Of a stretch of 64,000 bases of DNA, positions 1-11,553 are shown in pieces. Source of the stretch: Beta vulgaris subsp. vulgaris (Eukaryota > Streptophyta > Magnoliopsida > Caryophyllales > Amaranthaceae); contig NC_079208.1 of the NCBI RefSeq assembly GCF_026745355.1, positions 52,871,776-52,935,775 on the forward strand, written 5' to 3'. The notes beneath the pieces were generated by a model that saw nothing but the letters and a program-made list of their open reading frames with translations, did not search any database and was not told the DNA's origin. The position numbers were made by a program, and so were the translations under genes. The stretch's first letter is position 1. Every line of letters starts with the position of its first letter.

Positions 1-13
1 AGCTCTTATTATA

Positions 14-325
14 CTCCCTCCGTTTCCTAAAGATCTTCCTTGTTACTGTTCCTACGGATACCAAGGAGGATCCACTTGTGTGGGGTGTGGGGTGGGTAAA
101 GTAGGAGAGAGAAAGAGGTTAAGATAAATAAATAAAAAGGGTTAAAGTAAGAGAGAGAAATGGAGTAAAATTGAATTAATAAGGTAATGGGGGACCATAT
201 GATAGAGACATGAGAGGGTAAAAAGGGGAAAACAAATTTCAAATAAGGAATAAAGTAAAAGAAGGAAAATCTTTTGGAAACGCACTTAAACGGAAAGAGG
301 GAAGATCTTTAGGAAACGAAGGGAG
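14..325. mobile_element. Stowaway-like MITE (copy 1)
   Basis: Terminal inverted repeats begin CTCCCTCCGTTTCCTAAAG and are mirrored at 298-325. A TA dinucleotide flanks each side (12-13 and 326-327), the Stowaway/Tc1-mariner target site. It has no coding capacity. The copy at 39842-40145 belongs to the same family and shares most of its interior. Confidence 0.85.
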
Positions 326-329
326 TATT

Positions 330-1400
330 TAACTATCTAAAAAAAGATTAAATAATGTGTTACGATTCCATCTAATCAAATATAAATAGGCTTATTTTGA
401 CGCAAATTTTAAGCGCTCTCCAACTGTAAAAAAAAATTATAATGTTTTAAATTATGTAGCAAAGTTATATTCAATTTACATAATATAGTAATTTAAGTTG
501 TTGATTCAAAAACAAACTCTAATTTTCCCTTATCCAAAACTCCTTTTATCTATTTAAATATATTTAGGATCCGTTCTGTTCAACTTATTTTAACTTATAT
601 AAAATCTTATAAGATAAGATAAGATCAAATCAGATAAAATAAGATAAGATGTTTTGTTAACTTATTTTTACTCATTTCAGAAAAAAAAAAAAAAGATAAG
701 ATAAGATTTACAATAAAAATTAAGGATATGACAATCCTACCTGGTGCGCTCTATTTCATAAGTTGTAGAACTATTTTGTAAATGGATTGTATTTCGAGCA
801 GTCTCCAATGGTATAAAAATTATAATATTATGAATTACGTAGCAAAAGTTATATGCAATTTACATAACATATATAATAATTTAGGTTGTTCATTCAAAAT
901 CAAACTCTAATTTTGGCTTATCCAAAGCTCATTATATATATTTAAGTATTGTAGAACTTTATTTTTGTAAAAAAATAAAAATAAAAATATCTGAATGCAT
1001 GGCAATCCTACGTGATATGCTCTATGTTCTCGAAATCTTGAGTAGCTTTCTATGCTCTTGAAAAATTCCTCCTTTTTCAGTTGGTCTTGTAAGAGACCGC
1101 CTACTTTTAATTTAAAATTAGGCAACGGTCCAAGTCCAATGTTAAGAAGAGAACATACCACCTTCTCGAAAATAGTAACTAGTTTAATATATTTAGTAAC
1201 CAATTTAATCTATTGAGTGATAAATGTAATCCATTCAATAATCACATGTTTGAATCCATTGAGTGACTAATTTAATCCATTCAGTAAGACCATGAGATAA
1301 TTTATTAGAACTATCTGTTTTTCTTCCATTGGTGAGGATGCCCTTATAGCTTTATAGGTTGCTATGATAGTACTAAAATAATATTTGTTGAATAACCTTG
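330..1400. repeat. AT-rich dispersed repeat, two diverged units
   Basis: No gene is visible. Two diverged units (about 380-600 and 760-960) share a stretch containing 'tctccaa', a run of A, 'ttatgtagcaaa' and 'caaactctaatttt'. Related units lie in the opposite orientation at about 47690-48240 and 48770-49070, and a weaker one near 61850-61990. A GATAA-type simple repeat occupies about 600-710. The stretch 1185-1300 holds short degenerate repeats of 'tttaatccattcagtga' type. Confidence 0.5.
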
Positions 1401-1409
1401 TATATAAAC

Positions 1410-2636
1410 TGTTGTGCATGTACATGTTATGTTTTATGCACATGTTATGTTTTGATGATGAAAATTAATATAATATGTTATAGCATGAAAGTATGTAACA
1501 GTTGCAACAGATGCATGAAGAAAGAAATTGATAAACGAAGACTTTGAAGAAAAGAAGAATCAAGAATGAAGTTCGAGTTTATAATTTCTTAGAATAGTAA
1601 CTTTAGATTCAAATGTAATATGCTTAGTAATATGCAATGTGCTCAATATAGAAATATAAAGTTAATATAATTATTATCTTCTTTGAGTTAAGAAAGTAAA
1701 TAATTATATTAAAATTATATTTCTATATAAAAAGGAAATAAGTTTTCAAAATCAGAAATCAAAAGGGATTAGGAAACGAGTTTTTAAAGAAAAAGATTTT
1801 CTAAAAAATTGCGTGTATAAAAGATTTTAATAAAAATAAGTTTTATAAAAAGATTTTTATAAAACTGAGTTTTATTAAAACATGTTTTCTGATTTTCTAA
1901 AAAGGATTTGGAAAAATAATTTTTAGATATAATCAGACTTTGAGTTGAAAAAGAAAATCTAGATGGAAAACTTATCTTTGTTTGTTTAAAAGATAAAGAT
2001 AGAAAAAGATAAAGTTTATCCTTAAATCAAGGATTAAAAGATAAAGATATTTTTAAGTGATTTTCGTCCTAAACAAGTCTTATAAAAGGGAATCAGAATT
2101 CACTTTTAAATCTCACGTTTTCAGAGAGATAAATCGAGTCTAATTAAAAAGCTGAAAACTATTTCCTTGGCACTGAGCATAGCCCTGAGCGGTTAGGTTT
2201 AAGTTACTATTTCATAATTGTAATTGTCCTTTATTTGCTTAACTAAGAAGCACATCATTGAGGATCGTTCTTTTTGTAACTTTTACATTATAAAGAGTGT
2301 CAACACTTAGAGTTAAGTGTTGGGAGTCATTACTAGGGTTAGTAGTGAGGGGAATCGTATTGTATCAAGAGTTTGATATTATAGGATTCAAAGAAATAAA
2401 AGAGTTTTTGTTTCTGGTGGACGTAGATCTCAGAGGTGAGATTGAACCACGTTATATATTGTGTCAAAACTAATATCTTTAAAGTTTATTATTCGCAAAA
2501 ACGCAAATTAGTAATTTTCGAGTGTTCAGCTCAGAGCCTGGCACTGAGCTGTGAAAGGATTTTTGCGAAAATCGATTAGATTTCACCACTCAATTCAACC
2601 CCCCCCCCTTCTTGAGTGTTCCCTTAGGTTACAACA
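1410..2636 (+). mobile_element. Solo LTR, Copia-type
   Basis: The 1227-bp element starts TGTTGTGCATG and ends GTTACAACA, so the ends form a 6-bp inverted repeat TGTTGT/ACAACA. It is flanked by a perfect 5-bp duplication TAAAC (1405-1409 and 2637-2641). No internal retrotransposon sequence is attached, so it is a solo LTR left by LTR-LTR recombination. A run of C followed by 'cttcttgagtg' near 2599-2620 resembles the 3' part of many plant Copia LTRs; that assignment is from memory of the family, while the boundaries are seen directly. Confidence 0.85.
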
Positions 2637-2693
2637 TAAACAAAAGTATCCAAAAAATTGGGCAACCAAAATGCAACCACTTTATAAAAAGAA

Positions 2694-3029
2694 CTAGTAT
2701 TTGAGCCCGGGCGTTGCTCCGGGTTGGTACTGTTTTACAAATTTGATATGCATAAATTCCATTCCGATCAAAATATATTAAGGAAAACTCAACTTTTAAA
2801 AGGTACAAATATAATAGACACTTAAAACATGACTAAAAGTGGGTCGAGATGGTAATTGTGTCAATTGCAAGAGGTCACGGGTTCAAATCTTATTGGAAGC
2901 TAAATTTATTTTTGTTTAATTGAGATGACTTGTCACTTGTACACACATTGGACATTTCTAGTGGAGTAACCGAGGTGCCAAGTGACATGTATACATTGTC
3001 ACGTATGCCTTTTAATATATTTGTATAGA
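2694..3029 (-). mobile_element. Small non-autonomous Helitron (H6)
   Basis: Read on the minus strand it begins TCTATACAAATATATTAAAA after an A and ends CTAG before a T, the Helitron A^T target rule. A GC-rich hairpin (CCCGG-AGCAACG-CCCGGG) lies 8-9 bases before CTAG. It is 336 bp. A tRNA-like segment with a B-box-like GGTTCAAATC lies on the opposite strand inside it (about 2838-2912). The same layout is seen in the elements at 15347-15612 and 61520-61782. Confidence 0.75.
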
Positions 3030-3133
3030 TGTTGAATGAGGCCAGAGGCCCTCAAAACAACTCTCCAGGACCTGATGAGACGTACTTATAATAACTTATT
3101 ATTAAGACGTATATAAAACAAGAGTAGTGAATT

Positions 3134-3760
3134 TTACCCGGCGTAGAAAGCATAGGCGCCAATTAGTTTCTTGTTACATGAACCAGCCGGAAAATCAGGG
3201 TCCCCCACGGGGCAGGAACCCTTCCAAGTTGTAGGAACGGGACCATAGCCTACGTCGGAGAAGCTACGGTGCCCAGGCCAGATGCCTGTGTCTATTACTC
3301 CGATAATTATCTCGGACCCTTGGTCACTTTGGGGCCACAGCCCCGACCCCTCAGACAGGTCCAAGAACTGAGTGGTGCGGGTTGTCTGGACCTGATGGAC
3401 CTGATCAGGGATTATGGACAGCACAGCAGGGTGCGAACGAAGTTCGGCTGCCTGCGCAGCCGACAATGAGGCGGCAAAGCCAGTGGCAGAGTGAGTGTAG
3501 GAATAGATGAGCTTGGGAATGTTAAGAGTATTATTGTAGCCCAAGGAGGAGAGAGTTTGGAGGATGGAAGAGTGCCATTTATGGGCTGAGAAGTTGGCTG
3601 TGTTGTGGGAATTTAGTACGTGCACTATGAAGTTGGATTTTGATTGCGTTGGAGACAAAAGTAGGGAGAAAAACAGGAGAACTAATGATAGGATTGAGTA
3701 AAGAGTGGCCATTTTTCTTGTGTGGTTAGGCTTTTTGGGTAGATATTTAAAGGCAATCAT
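3134..3760 (-). pseudogene. Subtilisin-like serine protease, N-terminal fragment
   Basis: Subtilases are secreted serine proteases made with a signal peptide and an I9 inhibitor propeptide. The better start is the second Met (residue 17, base 3712), because a hydrophobic signal peptide (about 19-38) follows at once. Residues about 43-128 look like the I9 propeptide, ending before 'TTRTTQFL'. The S8 domain then opens with 'IIGVIDTGIWP', containing the catalytic Asp (D157). The frame stops after 208 residues, just past 'SCNKKLIGA'. The family usually has about 750 residues, so the His, Asn and Ser regions are missing. No continuation is visible in the 3 kb downstream. The last codons are followed by GGGTAAAA, which could be a splice donor, so a long intron running out of the window is a less likely alternative. 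Confidence 0.8.
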
Positions 3761-4591
3761 TGTAACAAATTATTAGCGAATAAGCACGTGTTCTAACTAA
3801 ACTTCCTTCGCTCTTTCAATTTTCATGATTGTAAACTTTGCTTTTTTTATGATGGTAACATAATTTACTTTTATGCTTGTCAGCAAATAACGTAATTTTG
3901 ACTATTAATATTCTAAAATTTTATAAAAAAGTTTACATTATGAATATCCTATATAACTAATACAACATATGATATACTAACGATTACTCCGTAATAGACA
4001 AAGAATGTTTTTAGAAATTACCATATAAAAATGTTTTAAAAAACGAACTTATAGAAAATGTTGTAATAAATTATCTATTGAAATAAAAAGACTATAGAAA
4101 GCTATTTGTTGGCCAGGTTTCGTTAATTGATCACCTTTTCTGAATATGAACTTTTTCATATTGCTTTTACTTCAGTTTTAACGAAATTTGAAAAAAAAAA
4201 AAGCATTTTAATTAATATAGTTTCTCAACTTAATGAGATTTGGGTGAAAATAGAGGAAAAAAGGATAGAAGGAAATAGGAAAAAAGAAAAAAAAAAAAAA
4301 CATATATAATAAGTGGTTAACGACAACTGTAATCCGGCCAAACATAGTTTCGTACAACAATTTTTATAATATAGTTTATTTTTCACATCAACATGTTTTT
4401 TATAAGGTAGTTTCTGACAAATATTCTATCGTCAAATATAAATTGTGAATAATCTTATAATGGAGAAAGTATAAAACAAATCTTTTACTAGTTTATGAAT
4501 CTAAAGATGTTGGTTTATAATGACCATAACACTACTATACTAGCTATGCTCTTTGAAAAAGTGTTGGTAAACAAATAAATAATATATATAT
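3761..4591. other. AT-rich intergenic DNA, no gene seen
   Basis: This is upstream sequence of the subtilase fragment. It contains homopolymer-rich stretches and a weak inverted pair near 4102 and 4335 that may mark an old MITE. No coding region is supported. Confidence 0.5.
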
Positions 4592-5120
4592 TGTTGGAGT
4601 CTATAAAAGATTCTACCATTATTAGTAGATGTTATAACGGACGTGAGAGAGAAACAAATAACGAATGCAAAAACAATAAAATCAGACAACAGATTTACGT
4701 GGTTCACCAATTTGGCTACGTCCACGGCAGAGAGAGAATATTTTATTATGAGAAGAAACCAGATTACAGATAGAACAGAGAGTTTTTCGTAGTCTAAAAC
4801 CTAGAATATAAATAACATATCTATATCCCCAATCAGAAAACACGTTTCCGCGTTTACCGGGCAGCCGCCCGATCGGGTCGGGCGACATTCGCCTGATCGG
4901 GCGGTTTTACTCCTTCTCCAGATTGTTTGCGCGCTCGGTCGGGCGAGACTCGCCAGAGTCGTTGTTCGGTACTTTGCCCGATCGGGCGACCTCCCAATTG
5001 TCCTGTTCTCAAGTTCGTCTCGGGCCCGATCGAACACCCTCGCCCGACCCGATCGGGCGGTACTCCAAAGCCCCTATTTTGACGCATTTTGACGAACACA
5101 TTCAAGGCACTATTCTTACA
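4592..5120. mobile_element. LTR-like remnant with GC-rich palindromic island
   Basis: The sequence starts TGTTGGAGTC and contains 'acgtggttcaccaatttgg' followed by 'ctacgtccacgg', a stretch I associate with plant LTRs. From about 4857 to 5063 it becomes very GC-rich, with repeated GCCCGATCGGGC palindromes in AT-rich surroundings. The 3' boundary and a TSD could not be found, so the right end is approximate and the class is uncertain. Confidence 0.45.
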
Positions 5121-5124
5121 GTAG

Positions 5125-5741
5125 AAATATACCATATTGCGCTATTGGATTATTGTTATATCCAGTAATAGAGTGTTTAAAAAAAAAAAAAGCGTTCAAA
5201 ATAACATATTATTGCAATTTCTCTAGAAATCGCAACATAATTTAAAATTTTCTGCACCTCTCTCAAATGCTCCGGCAAACTCTTCGGCCTTCGCCAGCCT
5301 CCGCTTCCTCCTTCATCGTCGTCGTTAAACTCTAACATCCTCTCTCAAGTCTCATCCTCGACGTCACTGTACTTCAACAATGGCAACAAACCAGATAACA
5401 ATCTTGAAATGATAATAGGGTGTGAACAAGGGTAACTAGCTTAGTGGTGCAGATGAAGTGTTCAACGAAAGTCCTACGTCAGTTTTGGCTCGTCCCTCAT
5501 CCTCTTCCTCGCTCGCAGTAGCTTTTCCTCATCTTCGATCGCTGCTCATTTATTATCCTCGCTTATATATAGCTGTCACCGTAATTTACAAACCGCCGTG
5601 ATTCATCTTCTCGCAGAAGTCGCAATATAATTCTTACATTCTTTTTCTCTACTTTACAAATTTTCTAGATTTGAATTTTTGTATTTGGGGTCAACTAATT
5701 TCAAATTCATTTTTGTAGGAAATTTCTCATAATATAATACT
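5125..5741. other. Intergenic DNA, no gene seen
   Basis: Moderately C/T-rich sequence (about 5250-5610) without a supported reading frame or a recognisable element end. Confidence 0.5.
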
Positions 5742-5743
5742 TA

Positions 5744-6043
5744 CTCCGTCTCTAAATAGAGTGTTTATTTTTTTTGGGCACAAATATTAAAAAGAAATTG
5801 TAAGTGATACCTTATAAAAATTGGAATAAAAAATTGAAGTGGTACACTATTTATGAATTGTTCATCGAGGAGAGAGAATTAGGCCACTTTATAAAGTCAT
5901 ATTATTTATGAGATGTGGGTAATACAATAAGAAGTAAAAGCTAAATAATATTTTACTTGCTAGACTCATAGCAAATAAGAAAATGATAAATCTGTTTGGA
6001 ACAGTTAAATAGAAAAATGAAAACTCTATTTAGAGACCGGAAG
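5744..6043. mobile_element. Stowaway-like MITE (copy 2)
   Basis: The ends are CTCCGTCTCTAAATAGAGTG and its near-complement, with TA on both sides (5742-5743 and 6044-6045). It is 300 bp and non-coding. The next element's TSD begins only one base after the right TA. Confidence 0.85.
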
Positions 6044-6244
6044 TATTTTCTAATGGGTTTTTCTAACCTATGCACCTAGTGCAAAGGTTGAGCTTTATCT
6101 ATTTAATAAACTAGCCTTCTTTGCACGCGATGCGTGCGTGGATTATTTTGGCAATTATTATTAAATTTCATAAATGTAATTTTGAAGAATGTAGTTTACA
6201 ATCATCATTAGTTCTAATTAAATATCATGTGGTGTAAATACAAA

Positions 6245-7437
6245 GGGGGTTGCTAAACGCAGCCTCACTTTACTAACGCAACCTTTAAAAAAACCCAAAA
6301 AACCCTTATTATCATATTCTTTCTAAAAACCCTTTCTCTCTCTAAAAATATTCTCTCCTCCTCTCTAACTGTTAGATATATAAAACTTCATTGAAAATCT
6401 ACAAATTTTAATTTGATATTCAATGGACCATAATTTTGACCCAATCGAATTTCAATCTGATGTAAGTAGTGAATTTTTTTTCGTAATTATGATTCAAGTT
6501 GTGAATTTTTTTTCGCAGTTATGATTCAAGTAGTGAATTTTTTTTCGTAATGTATGATTGGTCTATTTCGTGTAGACTACACGAAACAATTGATTCCGTT
6601 TCGTGTACAGTACACGAAACAATTGATTCTGTTTCGTGTAGACTACACGAAACGGATGATTCCGTTTCGTGCAATCTGCACGAAACAATTTAATCTGTTT
6701 CGTGCACCTTGCACGAAATACTGCTTTTCATTGTTCCGATATTCCGCGGTGGAAACAGAAGTCCATGCTTCAAGGGAAAGACACAATCCTCAGCTGCAAG
6801 TGAGTCACAAGTGCAGCTAATGGAGCAAAAATTCACACTTCATGCTACATTCATGATTCACCCCAAGGCCTCCACATTTAGATAACTAGATCCAAGTACC
6901 ACCATCAATTTGTTACAGCCATTCTTATACAGTGTAGCCATTGCAACAAGTATTACTTTCAGGAATGAGAATTTTCATTGCAAATAAAAGTATGAAAGAT
7001 TTGGTTATTGGCATCTCACGATCTCCCTGGTAATTGGTAAAATACCAAAATTTCCTTCGAAATTAATCTTAAAATACCGAAGATCCCTTCGAAATTAACG
7101 AAATTCCCTTCGAAATTCTGGAAGAAAGTTGGACGAAATTCAAATAACTTCTTCGCTTAATATTAAACCCGAAATGTGTATAAGATCTAGTAATTTATCA
7201 ATTTTCCAACATTTTCGAAAAGATTAAAGAGCTTGGAAACGAATTTGGGGTATAATGGTGGACGAATTTGTGAAATTTCGTGAACCATAAATGTGGAAAT
7301 GAACCAGAAATTTTCGAAGAGGAAGAGGGTGATGAGAGAGGAGAGGAAGAGGGAGAAATGAGTGTGAGTGAATAAGGGTATTTTTGGGATTTAGATGGGT
7401 TGTACATGGTAAATGAAAGTTGCATTTAGCAACCATG
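6245..7437. mobile_element. hAT-like non-autonomous element with palindrome array
   Basis: An 8-bp duplication AATACAAA lies at 6237-6244 and 7438-7445. Inner ends match as inverted repeats (GGTTGCTAAACGCAGCC against GGTTGCTAAATGCAACTTT), though the outermost three bases differ. It is 1193 bp with no transposase. It carries 36-bp direct repeats (about 6455-6550) and then the palindrome array at 6565-6729. The superfamily is inferred only from TSD length and could instead be Mutator-like. Confidence 0.65.
6565..6729. repeat. Tandem array of five 33-bp palindromic units
   Basis: Each unit has the form TTTCGTGYA-nnn-TRCACGAAA plus a spacer such as CAATTGATTC. Units 1-3 use TTTCGTGTA/TACACGAAA and units 4-5 use TTTCGTGCA/TGCACGAAA, so both arms changed together. 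The 33-bp period equals 11 codons, and the plus strand stays open across the array (6554-6820). That is expected of any in-frame repeat without a stop and is not proof of translation. Confidence 0.9.
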
Positions 7438-7878
7438 AATACAAAATATAAAAATTATTTGATGAAGAAGTTGTTTTCTTGGTATTTCTATTACTTGTTA
7501 ATGGATGTTGGTATTGTTATTGCATTTCAAAGTTTAGGCAAAATTAAAATTTTATGTCTTTGGTTTTGTAATTGATTTAGAAACTTTTTTAATTTAGTTA
7601 TGTTACTTTGTTCTTCAATTATAAACTTTTTCTTTCACTACACATATTTTTATGAAAGTTTATTTTGGCTACTTTGAACTTCTTTTGATATAAATATTTT
7701 AAATTAGGAAGGACTATGACCGAGGAAAATCTCAAAATCTTAATAGGTAAGTATTTTTATTGAATGAAGGGTTAAAAAGTCTTTTCAAAAGAGGACACCA
7801 TAGCTCCCCTCTTGGCTTATATAATAGAGATCGATTAATTAACTAAAAATATAATATCCTCCCTACAATTATGCTAAA

Positions 7879-8431
7879 CTAGAATTTTTTGCACGCGATG
7901 CGTGCTTGAATTTTTTTTCGAAATAGAAACTCGATTTTCTTCGGCATACGAGTCTAAATTTGAACATTATTAGACATACGAAGTATAATTGTTTTTAGTT
8001 GCAAAATTTGATTGGTTCAGTTTCTATCACTTAAGTCTCTCACCATTCTTTTTGTTTTTTATTTTTTTTACTTTTCAAAGTTAAATTCTATGAACAAAAT
8101 AGAAATTTTATTGAATTTATTTATGATTTCTAATATTATAATTTTTTAATTGATTTTTGAATTAAGTACAGTATTACATACATTGTAGTTTGTAAGTGAA
8201 TTTTTAAGTTTTTGTAAAGTTTCCTCATTTTAGTGATTTGCATAACGTAAATTATGCAATCTTATGATTTTAGTTGACTTGTGAGTGATTGTTATAATTA
8301 TTTTTGGTATTTCTGTTTGAAGCCCCCTTTGATTTGTAAGTGAATTTGTAATTTAGAATGGGAAAGGGGTAACATATATACTCTCTTCATTCGGGGACAC
8401 CATAGCTCCCCCTTCCCTTATATAATAGAGA
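7879..8431 (-). mobile_element. Non-autonomous Helitron (H2)
   Basis: Minus-strand ends are TCTCTATTATATAAGGGAAG at the 5' side and hairpin GCACGCATCGCGTGC plus CTAG at the 3' side, between A and T. It is 553 bp and lies immediately inside the left arm of the Mutator-like element. Its 5' half is similar to the Helitrons at about 8440-9016 and 44597-45929. Confidence 0.75.
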
Positions 8432-8439
8432 TATGTTGT

Positions 8440-9016
8440 ACTTTAATTCTTGAATGATATTTTACATAAAACTTTTTACCTTGATAATTAATCGCTATTA
8501 TATAATAGAAAAAGATAGGTCCAAATATATGTAAAAGTTTCATTATATATAGGAAACACTATAAAAAAGTAAATAATATTTTTCTTTGTCTAACTTCTAA
8601 ATTCTGATTTCACTACAAATACACCTCTATTTTTTATCATGACCCACCATTAATTGTGAGTGGTTCTTGAGAATAGTGATTTATAAGTAAATTATTGTAA
8701 ATGTTTTTGTATGTATTGACGTTCTAGGTTATTAATTTTAGTTTGTATGTTAATTTTAAGTTTTAATAAATTTTTCTGATTATGTGAGTGATTTGCGTGA
8801 TCTTTATAACGTGTTTTTCTCAATTGTATAAGTGATTTGTAAAATTTCTTCTTTTAAGTGATTTGTGAGTGAGTGTTGTAAATTAATTTTCGGTAGTTTT
8901 CTTTGAGTACCGGTTTTGATTTTGACATTCTTTTTGTAATTTAGAAAGGAAAGAGGGACAAAATAGACATTTCAAAAGAAGACACCGTTGCTCCCCCTTC
9001 CCTTATATGATAAAGA
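8440..9016 (-). mobile_element. Helitron 5' portion (H3), 3' end not found
   Basis: The minus-strand 5' terminus TCTTTATCATATAAGGGAAG follows an A at 9017. The next 300 bp matches the 5' part of the Helitron at 44597-45929 (shared repeats of 'gtgatttgtgagtg' type). No hairpin-CTAG end is present before H2, so the copy is truncated and the left boundary is approximate. Confidence 0.6.
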
Positions 9017-9195
9017 TATATATTAATGATAATTTTGATTTGATTAAAAGAAAAGATAAAATATATATTAATAAGGAAACTAACTCTTTAACATAATTGT
9101 AGGGAGGATATTATATTTTAGTTAATCAATTTGTTTAATAGATAATGCTTAACCTTTGTACTAGGTAACATAGGTTAGAAAAACCCTTTTCTAAT

Positions 9196-10468
9196 ATTCA
9201 TCTGCTTATTTCGGTTAGTGTTATAGTTATAGCTTATATTGTCTTTGATTTCAATAGAAAAGAAGGATGAATTGTAGGAGCAAAAGAATGGAACAAAACA
9301 ATGACTCAATGAGGGAAAATATCTATTTGGTTGGGAAAACTTAGATGTAAATTTTACGGTTACAGGTAATTTTGAAAATAGTATTTTTATGGAATATATG
9401 AATTCGATATACAATAATTGTATGCTTGTGTTTTAGTTAATTTTGTCTTCAATTGCACTAGGCCACTGGCCATCATCATATAAGAATGGCATAGCTGATA
9501 GAATTTGTGGTGCACACAGAAGTTTTGACGGACCCGAATAGTATCATAAAATTGTATTTTCATTGATAATTAATTATACAAGTGTGTTTCTGAGAGCTCA
9601 TGTCTCTCATTCACCTTGGTAGAACCCTTTGTTTCTACCTTTCCTAATATCTTGTGTGGAACTCACTTGTTTGGCTCCCCTCATTTGAGCTCCCTCTTAA
9701 CTCATACACATACAACATATTTATAGTTGTTGTATCTTAGTTTCTAGATTTTTCTAGACCTTAATATTTCTAACACACACTCAAATATTCTAAACTTTAG
9801 ATTTTTTTACTTAGATATTTTACAAGATTTTTCTAGACAATTTAAGAAATGCATATAAGATTTTTTCTTACATTACATGATCTATCTAGAAATTTTCTAG
9901 ATTAACTTTCATCAATAGCATTATTACCCTGATTCAAGGATGAGGCAATGACTAGAAAATCTAAATTCAAAAAAAATTGATATTTACCTATTGAAATAAT
10001 AGCTTGAAAAGCTATTATTGCGCCTTGATTTGCTACAGTATGGCAATCGTATCAATAGGTTCCTTAAAAGTCGTAGTAATATACAGTTATTCTATTAGTG
10101 CATCAAGGTTAATTGTGGTATATTTCGTACATATGCGTCTTCCAATTGATACTCAGATAGTACTATTTCAATATCAATTGGTACTTAGGTTGTATCATTT
10201 TAGTATCAACTGAAAGAAGCATAGCCCGCATAGGTATCAAATATTCAAATGATACCATTATAAGAGAAGGCGCATATACCAAATTACTTTGATTGAGTCT
10301 TTAAATTTCCAAGAGCACAAAGACAAATCCTCTTGCATATCCACTTCACACTAGAGACAAGACCGTCTACAATTCCACATCAATCGGCTCTACGCAAAAA
10401 CGAAAAGGCAAATAAATAGAAGTGAAAAGGAAGAAAACGTGCAGATAATAGTGGATGTGTTGTTCTCG
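9196..10468. other. Intergenic DNA including an LTR-like stretch
   Basis: No gene is supported. On the minus strand about 9480-9775 looks like a Copia-type LTR: a start TGTTAGAAATATT at 9775, a TATA-like CTATAAATATG about 65 bases later, and transcribed-region-like sequence after it. Neither the far end nor a TSD could be set. 10000-10260 has short repeats of 'tcaattgatactnag' type. Confidence 0.4.
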
Positions 10469-10477
10469 TAAAAAATA

Positions 10478-11217
10478 GGAATAATTGTTAAAAACTATCT
10501 ATTAAAAACACTTTTTTTTTAAAAAACTACCTTATATCATGTTTATTTTACAAAACTACCTTATAAGTGGAAAAACTTTAAAAAGCACTACCAAATTCAT
10601 AATTTTCTAACTATGGTTAACTACTCCCTCCAATTATCCCTCTAATATAAGATTATGAAAACACCCCCTAAATTCAGTACGTTACAATTACGATATCATC
10701 ACTTTCTTTCACTTGATGCTCTATCTCTCAAATATACATGTGGCAAGCACAAGCACACCTTCTCTCCCCCAAAAGTCAATCCCAAAAACAAACCAGCAGT
10801 AAATGTGTCTAGTAGGGCAAGCTTTGCACCATCATCAAACCATATTCTTCATCATCATCAACGACATCAATTCATGACCCAAAACCCAATTTCTATCTGC
10901 TTTTGTTACTCATAATGAAGAAATAATTGGTGAAGCAAAAGGTTGGGAGAAGAAATTACACAAACGATTTAAGGGAGTATTCAATAGTTAAACGCTCCTG
11001 TGAGGGAAATTAGCAAAGAGGGGTTGGGGTAGTTTAGTAATCTTATATTAGAATGATAATTGGAGGAAATAGTTAACCATGGTTAGTAAATTCTGAATTT
11101 GGTAGTGCTTTTTAAAGTTTTTCCACTTATAAGGTTGTTTTGTAAAATAAACATGATATAAGGTAGTTTTTTTTTTAAAAAAAGTGTCTTTAATAGGTAG
11201 TTTCTAACAATTTTTCC
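10478..11217. mobile_element. Mutator-like MITE with ~185-bp inverted arms
   Basis: A perfect 9-bp duplication TAAAAAATA flanks it (10469-10477 and 11218-11226). The arms run about 10478-10665 and 11030-11217, are highly similar and would fold into a long hairpin. The ends read GGAATAATTGTTA and GGAAAAATTGTTA. The roughly 370-bp loop has a small open frame (10655-10915) that I do not consider a gene. The same terminal GGAAAAATTG is found on the element at 16523-17243. Confidence 0.85.
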
Positions 11218-11226
11218 TAAAAAATA

Positions 11227-11553
11227 TATATAATGTTGTTACTAATTTTATTACCCTACTTCTCAAAATAAATATCAGTATTAGTTTTCCCATTGTGCAA
11301 TGTACGTACATATTAATATAAAAATGGAAAGTTTTTTTTTTGGGTTTTTTCTTGAAACTCCTTAGTAAGAATAATTTTCCTCTAAATTGTATTCCTTGTA
11401 CAAGTGTGGAAAATAATTGTGTTAACCCATTATAGGTTAACCTGGCATTATTCAATATTTATAATGTTTACAGTACAGACCTATGTCTAGTAAAGTATCA
11501 TTCTATCCTTTATAATATAATATTATCCTTTACATATAATATTATCCAATACA
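11227..11553 (-). mobile_element. Partial Copia 3' LTR
   Basis: On the minus strand the RNase H region is followed by the purine tract TTGAGGGGG and then TGTATTGGATAATATT, the expected order polypurine tract then LTR start at 11553. The LTR end could not be set, so the lower coordinate only marks the flanking Mutator-like element. A GTTAACC...GGTTAAC hairpin lies inside (about 11419-11443). Confidence 0.6.

Larger units (their letters stand above)
6111..7830 (-). mobile_element. Non-autonomous Helitron (H1), split by a hAT-like element
   Basis: On the minus strand it begins TCTCTATTATATAAG after A and ends CTAG before T (6111-6114). The 3' hairpin GCACGCATCGCGTGC stands 8 bases before CTAG. 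Removing the nested element at 6245-7437 leaves about 0.5 kb. It lies inside the left arm of the Mutator-like element at 6055-9186, which dates it as the later insertion. It has no RepHel coding sequence. Confidence 0.8.
6055..9186. mobile_element. Mutator-like TIR element, host of nested insertions
   Basis: A perfect 9-bp duplication TTTTCTAAT flanks it (6046-6054 and 9187-9195), the usual MULE target-site length. Ends are GGGTTTTTCTAACCTATG and the inverted copy at 9169-9186. The left arm continues as 6055-6110 plus 7831-7878 once the Helitron at 6111-7830 is removed, and matches the right arm from about 9075 to 9186. No transposase is present. The interior is almost wholly made of later Helitron insertions. 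Confidence 0.8.

Noticed and set aside
4096..4350. MITE with ends near CTATTTGTTGGCC and GGCCAAACATAG
   Set aside because: The inverted match is short with mismatches and no TSD could be found.
6565..6729. CRISPR-like array
   Set aside because: The repeats are tandem hairpins with short near-identical spacers in a plant nuclear transposon; no cas genes.
6554..6820. Protein with 11-residue repeats
   Set aside because: The frame is open only because the 33-bp palindrome unit lacks a stop in that frame; there is no other sign of translation.
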